A program made the position numbers and the translations under genes. 34,776 bases of DNA from contig MNCI01018056.1 of the NCBI GenBank assembly GCA_015680685.1, forward strand, positions 151,876-186,651, given 5' to 3'. Origin of the DNA: Gnetum montanum (taxonomy: Eukaryota > Streptophyta > Gnetopsida > Gnetales > Gnetaceae). The number at the start of each line of letters is the position of its first letter. Position 1 is the first letter of the stretch. Positions 28,727 to 34,776 of the stretch are shown here, one piece after another. The notes under the pieces are model-generated. The model searched no databases. It saw only the letters and a program-made list of their open reading frames with translations, and was not told the DNA's origin.

Positions 28727-31700
28727 ACCTCCTATCTTGGAATGTCCGAGGCCTAACTGATAGTCTTCGTCGCAAACGAGCCAACAACTTTCTCTCTAGT
28801 CTAAATCTCACTTTGGATTTCCTCCTCCTTCAAGAAATCAAGATCTCAACGGACCAATTATCTCTTTCAGCCCATTGGTTTCTCCCCCATTCTTCTATTC
28901 TCACTACTTCTCATGAGTGTGGCAAAGGTGGAGCAACCATTCTTTTTCCAACCTATTGGAAAGACAAACTCTTACAGCATGGGTCTGATTTAGGTCACAG
29001 AGTGGCTTGGGCTGTTTTCTCCTCCTTACATGGTCCCTTCGGAGTTTGTTCTATTTATGCTCCCAATGACTCTACCAAACAGGCTCGATTGTGGCATGAA
29101 CTCACTCATAGCCTCCCGTCTATTCCTTGGATTTTTGGCGGTGATTTTAACATGATGGAATTCTCTCATGATAAGCTTGGGGGTGTTTTCTCTCAACTTC
29201 CTCATCACGAATATCAAGCCTGGTCAAATTTTAAGAAACATTTCTATCTTTCGGACGGCATCGCAGCCACTACTAGTGGCTCTCTAAATAGCTTCACTTG
29301 GAACAATCTTCTTAAGGGGTAGGCTCGCATTTATAGTTGGTTAGATAGATATTATTTTTCCACTCTTTCTTTTTGGCAAACCCTTTCTACTACTAAAGTT
29401 CACCAACATGCAACCTGATGAGTGGCGAGGTACCCCTACACTTAACCATACGAAACGAGCGTAGCACGCGCGATCCGGTCGAACTTCGCAGACTAAATGC
29501 CTAAACGCCCCATGGAACACTTGGGGTTAATCGTTCGTTGTCTTCCCAGACTTACTTGTTGTCGTCACGGTGTATGGTTAAGTAAGTCCGAGGTATATGA
29601 TTTTTTTAGTCTTTTATGGTTTTATGTCTTCGACGCTAAGAGCAAAGGGTTGAGAAAACTAACTAATTCTAACTAATGTCCTAAGTCTAAATTAACTAGC
29701 GTCAGCATCCGTTCCCACTTACTGTACACACCCTGAACTATGCAACTGTGGCTACCAAACGCTAATCGTTACTGGGATCACCACACGTAACGCACGTGCT
29801 CGAAGTGGTCGTACTGAGGCACCTAACTAGCCTAAGTGTGACGAGCAGCCGATTCCTTGACTAGTCGTACACCAACAACGGAATTATCATCTCCTCATTA
29901 CTTTATTTATGCAGATCCATAATGACCACCAACGACGGAATTATCATCTCTTTAGGTTACATAGTCAATGTTTCTCTTCTCCTTCCGCCCAACAACTTCT
30001 TTCTAGCCTTTGGAATGCTGAACCTAGACCCTTAGGTCCAAAGGGTTGGATCCACTGGTGGCTTCTGACTACTAGTAGAGTTAGGAATCTCGCCCGTCAT
30101 TATGGTAAGGAAGTTGCCTCTCGTTCTCGATAAGAGTACTCCAACATATGTCTACCATTGAGCACCTTACGACCAAACTAATTGATGATCCCTTCAATAG
30201 TCACCTTCAAGGAGAGCTTGCTAGAGCTCGTATAGCCTTTCAACATTGGGAAGTATATAAGGCACAAGGTACCTTCATTAAAAGCCGACTCACTTGGCTT
30301 AACATTCAAGATGAGCAATGTAAGGAATTCTTTAAGTACCTTAACCGGTCCTCCTCTTTGCCCTCTTTAGATAAACTCTCCACAAATGGATCCATTATCC
30401 CTGACCAAAATAGTCTTCTCTCTTACCTTAAGGAACACTTTGAGGCCTTATTCATCACTACTCCTATGGATCCTGCATCCTTCGTGGTTGCCACTCTAAA
30501 TTATCCTAGATTGGCTAATTCTTCTATGCTGACAATTTTAGAAGCTGATATTACTCCAGCTGAGCTTTGACAGGCTTGCTTTAACCTAAGCCTTGGGAAA
30601 GCCCTTGGTTATGATGGTTTTCCAGTCGAATTTTTCCAAAAGCATTGGGATTTGGTTGGTTCTGACCTCTTCCATGTTATCAAAGAGGCTATGCTTACTG
30701 GTTCTTTGGGACCAATCTTAAACCAAGGGATTATTCATCTTCTCCCTAAATCGGGAGATCCTACTTGTATCTCCAATTGGCGACCTATCACCTTACTTAA
30801 TGTGGTTTACAAAATTTGGGCTAAATGTTTTGCTTTGCGATTAAAGAAAATCCTTGCTCTTATTATTTCCCCCCAGTAGACTGGCTTTGTCCTAGGAAGA
30901 TACATATTAAATAATGTGGTGGCTGCTTGGGAAGGTCTTAAGTGGGCTGAGGTCGAGGGTCAGGATATTCTCCTGATGAAGCTTGACTACGCTAAAGCCT
31001 ATGATAATATTAAGTGGGACTTCATTATCCAAACCATAACTAAATTGGGTTTTGGCCCTAAGTTCATTCATATGGTAGAATGCTTATTCTCAGATGCTAC
31101 TGAGCGAATCACGGCTTCCTTCGGCATCACTTCTCCCTTTTCTATTCATAAGTCTGTTAGGCAAGGCTGCCCTTTTGCTCCTTACCTCTTCATCATTGTT
31201 GCTAATTTTCTTTGTCATCAAATCAACTTGGATATTCAAAACAATGTTTTATCTGGGGTTCATCTATCTTCTTTCAACATCAACTCCTCAATATGCATTT
31301 CGCTGATGACTCCTTTTTCCTTATTCAAAATAATGTTGTTAATTTGAAGTGTCTCTTGTCTCGAGTTGAGCAATATTGCTCCCTCTCTGGATCTGTTATA
31401 AATTTGCGTAAATCTTCAGTATATAGCTTCACCAATAACTACAGCCATTTGTCCAACTATAGTTGGAAGCGTACTCAAGATCATGAAATCATTAAGCTCT
31501 TGGAAATCCCTTTTCGCTTTAGAGGCCCAACTTCAGAGCTCTGGGACCAAGTACTTTCTCGAATTCAAAGGAAAATCGAAAAATGGAAAACCAAACCCCT
31601 CACCCTTGCCGGTAAGTATCTCATCTGTAAATCTATTTGTGCCTCTACCCACATTTATTATTTGTCATGTTGGGCCCCTTCCCACGCTTCTTATCAAAAG

Positions 31701-33053
31701 CTTGAACGATTATTTCGAGACTTCATGTGGTTGTCTAAAGACTCCCAAAAAGGCTTTCATCGTGTTGCCTGGAATATAGTAACTCTTCCTAAGAACAAAG
31801 GTGGATTGGGCCTTTTGAACTTCTTTAAGCAAGGTCTCACCCTTGTTGCTAAGTGGTTCGTTCAGCACTTAGATGCCCCCAATATTATTAGGAATATTCT
31901 TCAGTTAAAGCTTCAACAAGCATTCCCTAAGAGTAAGTCCATCTGGAAGGGTATCCACCCTGTTAATTGGATCCTTTCTCCTCATGACATTATCATTCCT
32001 GGAACACATGTTTTGCAAAGAATTTGGAAGGCTTGGCAGGTCTTACATTCTCATGTGAATTGGAATAATGTTCATATCAATCCTACTCTCCTTTCTAAGA
32101 TTTGCCCTTGGTGGTTGCCCCTTTCGCTTACTCCTCTAGCCACCTCAAATGCCAGGATAGCCACCATTTGGTTTCAAAAGGGAGTTGTTTTCCTTAGATG
32201 TCTTTTTCTCACCAATTAGTGGATTACTTGGGATATTTTCAAAAACTTATATGGGGCTTCTAGAACTATGCACCACTGCCTTGATAGACTTTATCACTTC
32301 ATTCATCAGTACTTGCATTTGGATGCTTCAGTTCCTAGTCTCTTCTATGGTCTTCAGTGGATTAATGGATTGAACCTTCTACCCTATAAACCACATGTGC
32401 CCTTTCAATTGTTGCATGATTCCTCTATGATTGTTAATCGCTACAATAGATCATGGCACAAAGAAGAGTCTGAATAGTTTTGGCTCTCCCTCTTCTCACG
32501 AGTTTGGAGCCTTCTGACTCTTCCAAAAATTAAACAATTTCTTTGGTGCCTCCTTCATCAAGGCCTACCTATCGGCAAACGTCGTGAATACCTTGGGATT
32601 CCAAACCCTAATTGCCCTCTCTGTGGAGGTCCTGATGATTTTGTCCACGTTTTTTGGCATTGCCCCTTTGCTCAGTCTTCATGGGAGTGGGTTTCTAAAG
32701 TTTTTCCTTTGTGCAAGTTTTCCCATGAGGATATCTTGTTCGGCTTTCTGGCCACCCCCTCTGCTGACCTTTAGTTTCTTTGGGAAGTTATTAGGCCCCT
32801 CGTTCTTTACTATATATGGAAGCGCAGATGCACTGCTCTTTTCCAGAACACTGATTCGTCTAACTCTAACCATTTAACTATTATGGAAAAATTTCAAATT
32901 CTTCGCCTTGTGCATTTCCAAATTATATCTCACACTTCTAAGTTAAAGTTGGATACTAATCAGTTGTTTTATTGTTTGCAGCCTTGGAGCATATACACCA
33001 ATTTGTGCACTCTTCCCCATCTCGATTTGCTACATCGGAGTGTCTCATCATAA
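28723..33053 (+). pseudogene. LINE ORF2: endonuclease, reverse transcriptase, zf-RVT
   Basis: The ATG at 28723 opens an APE-type endonuclease: MNLLSWNVRGLTD, LLQEIK, CSIYAPND and FGGDFNMM. After the LTR insertion the RT follows: NWRPITLLNVVYKIWAKCF (about 30774-30830), MKLDYAKAYDNIKWDF (about 30976-31023), VRQGCPFAPYLF (about 31156-31191) and the catalytic FADD (about 31298). A zf-RVT region is at about 32535-32690 (CPLCGG ... H-x4-C). Breaks: TAG 29320, TGA 30568, TAG 30877, TAG 32217, TAG 32475, TAG 32772. Frame changes occur near 30120-30145 and at about 31262-31296, the latter just before FADD. It cannot make an active protein. Confidence 0.88.
29416..29840 (-). mobile_element. LTR fragment related to element B inside the LINE
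   Basis: It begins at TGATGAGTGGCGAGGTACCC, exactly like the left edge of both element B LTRs. Homology continues, with more divergence and small indels, to about 29840 (GTCGTACTGAGGCACCTAAC), and then stops. The other LTR end (CTCATCA) is absent. So this is a truncated or rearranged solo LTR, or an LTR of a sister subfamily. A 23-bp segment (about 29871) is repeated imperfectly near 29926, marking rearrangement at the right junction. The LTR's transcriptional sense is opposite to the LINE. Confidence 0.75.
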
Positions 33054-33300
33054 TTTTGAGCATTTTTAGCTCTCTGTTGTTCCCCTGGTCTTATTAACTC
33101 ACAGTTCTTAGTGATTCCTAGCATGAGGTTGCTCTTTGGAATGTACTCCCATACTATGTGAAGGTTTATGTTTCAAGATGTTTTCCTTCAACAACTGCAT
33201 TTGACATTGTTCTTCTCCCTATTTAACCATCAATATGTTCAGATGTTGATCATGTACTTAATCTCATTTAATTAATAAAATTCTCTTTTTGGGGTCCGAC

Positions 33301-33997
33301 ACCCCCCCTAAATGAAATAGGGTCAGGTACATGAGTTCTCTTTCATCATTTGCTTCTATGAAAAGTTAAATTTTATTTATTTGTAATTTCTTTAAACCAT
33401 CTTTAATTATTTTTCCCATATCTTTTCTAGCCTTCATTTAAGTAGATTTCTTGAAAGAGTGATGTAGGAACATTTTTTGAACTTTAAGTTGAAACTAAAA
33501 TTTTATTACATTCGTAGATTTTTTGGATTCATTAGACAGTAAAAATGTACATGCTATGAGTGTAGAAATATCATTAAGTAAATTATCTAAAGCCCAAAGC
33601 ATATAAGATGTCATTCTTATAACTTATTTGGAATAGAAGCCACTCTAGTGCTTTTTCTAATGTTTGTATTGTGCAATTTATCTCTTCTTGTGAAATTAAC
33701 CATTCATCTATGCATTTGCATTTCTACCACATTGATTTGTTGTTCATTCGATATTTCCTTTGTTAATTCATTCAAATGGATTAATAGATGACTATATTAT
33801 TGACACATAATAATTAGTAGAATGGGCACAAATGGATATGAATTTTTTAAAGGTACATACTAGGGCAAAATCCTAGTATATCAATGCTATGTATATTTAT
33901 TATGCAAATATTATTCTTATGCTTAGTATTTAAAAATACATTCGAAAACACTTTTTAAAGATTTATTGAATTTTTATATTAGATATGATATTTTAGA
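33301..33997. other. AT-rich flank of the LINE
   Basis: No gene, repeat or RNA was recognised. Confidence 0.5.
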
Positions 33998-34070
33998 TTG
34001 TAACATAGTTCATTTGGTTTGTGCTTTGCAAGTTACAGGTTTGATCCATAGGGGTTATGTTGATATATAC
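33998..34070 (+). repeat. SINE-like head
   Basis: TAGTTCATTTGGTTTG has an A-box-like shape and AGGTTTGATCC (about 34037-34047) is a good B box. No body was identified. Confidence 0.45.
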
Positions 34071-34464
34071 AAGTTGATGAAGTTGACTCTAAAAGATGTT
34101 AGTTACCTTAAGGCTAATATGGCATGTTACTAGGAAGCACCAACATTGTTGTTGTCTTGGGATTAATGAGATTAGAAAATTAACATTCGAAGTTATACAA
34201 TAATGCATTAACATGTTTGTATTGATGCAACCTCAAGATACATAAATGCACATGTGTCAAAACAATTATCAATTTTGCCTATATATACACCTTGCAAAAG
34301 TCAAAAAAGTCATTTGATTTTATCCATTTCATGTTTGAATAACTATAAGATAAACTTTACTTTTGAAATTGAAATTGAAATTTTTACTTATTTCCATTGA
34401 GATACTTTGCATTTATTAGATCAATTTCAAAATTCCTTATATATATATTTCAATTTATAACTTA
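34071..34464. other. AT-rich stretch, nothing recognised
   Basis: Simple AT-rich sequence without a coding frame or clear repeat. Confidence 0.5.
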
Positions 34465-34535
34465 GTGTTGCCTAGTAGAATTGAACATGTGACCTTGGGT
34501 TACTAGGCTAAGACCCTTATCACTAGGCTAATACT
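34465..34535 (-). repeat. SINE-like head, same family as 14281-14411
   Basis: TGCCTAGTAGAATTGAACAT, GTGACCTTGGG and CACTAGGCTAAT match the 14281-14411 copy base for base over most positions. The A box is read on the minus strand (TTAGCCTAGTG). Confidence 0.6.
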
Positions 34536-34776
34536 TTATTGTTTTAAATCTTCATGCCAAACTTAAAAGAACATGCAATTAAATTGAGAAACATGAGAGA
34601 ATGTAAATTGATAGAAAAAATATGCGAGAAACATGAAAAATTAGTGTGAGAACATGAGAGAATTATGCATGAAAGAACTTGAGAGAATCAACCATGGAAG
34701 TGATTCACACCTCACTTGAAAAAACCATGCTTATAGGAATGTAAGAAAAAAAGAGAGGAGGTTGAAGTAAAGAGAG
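34536..34776. other. A/G-rich end of window
   Basis: Loose repetition of GAGAAACATGA/GAGAGAAT motifs (about 34585-34690). No gene was seen. Confidence 0.4.

Larger units (their letters stand above)
28529..33300 (+). mobile_element. 5'-truncated L1-like LINE, inactive
   Basis: It contains an ORF1 tail, then ORF2 with endonuclease, reverse transcriptase and zf-RVT domains in the usual order, on the plus strand. ORF2 would end at a TAA at 33051-33053. About 240 bp of AT-rich 3' sequence follows, with AATAAAA near 33272, before a C-rich stretch at about 33300. I found no poly(A) tail or target duplication, so both outer limits are estimates. An LTR fragment interrupts it at 29416. Confidence 0.8.

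Overview
This is nuclear DNA of a land plant, most likely a seed plant. It holds intron-containing genes with GT/AG splice sites, a plant-specific cold/clock gene, Ty3/gypsy elements of plant type with a tRNA-Asp primer site, an L1-like LINE and tRNA-derived SINE-like repeats. I cannot place the species. There are two unresolved positions: one N at 4808 and a 49-base gap at 15569-15617. Two host genes can be supported. The rest is transposable-element sequence of several ages, plus AT-rich sequence in which I recognise nothing.

Region by region. 1-about 5.1 kb: the 3' part of a Ty3/gypsy element (element A, + strand). It has a decayed gag-protease frame, a 37-bp tandem array in its 3' non-coding part, a polypurine tract and an LTR. 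No reverse transcriptase or integrase is seen. 5.1-7.3 kb: AT-rich sequence and a dispersed repeat. 7291-14216: a structurally complete element (element B, - strand) with two LTRs, a 5-bp target duplication TCTAA and a tRNA-Asp-type primer site. Its coding part is only a decayed gag-protease, so it too looks non-autonomous. 14.2-17.9 kb: a dense, nested cluster of tRNA-derived SINE-like copies on both strands, a LINE ORF1 relic with a CCHC knuckle, a 330-bp near-perfect tandem duplication and the sequence gap.

18245-22586 (+): an intact eight-exon gene for NOP58/NOP5, the box C/D snoRNP core protein (590 aa predicted), with a TATA box and telo-box upstream. 24224-27034 (-): an intact five-exon gene of the COR27/COR28 family (340 aa predicted), convergent with NOP58. 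A cluster of evening elements lies 370-680 bp upstream of its start codon, which fits dusk-phased and cold-responsive expression. A 50-codon ORF of unknown nature lies between the two genes at 23147-23299 (-).

28.5-33.3 kb: a 5'-truncated L1-like LINE (+) with an ORF1 tail, endonuclease, reverse transcriptase and zf-RVT regions. It is broken by stops (mostly TAG), frameshifts and an inserted LTR fragment related to element B. 33.3-34.8 kb: AT-rich sequence with two more SINE-like heads.

The two host genes are not functionally linked as far as the sequence shows. The most notable signals are the evening-element cluster at the COR27-like gene, the two different gag-protease-only LTR elements in one window, the 37-bp array inside element A, and the SINE-like cluster that reaches the NOP58 promoter.
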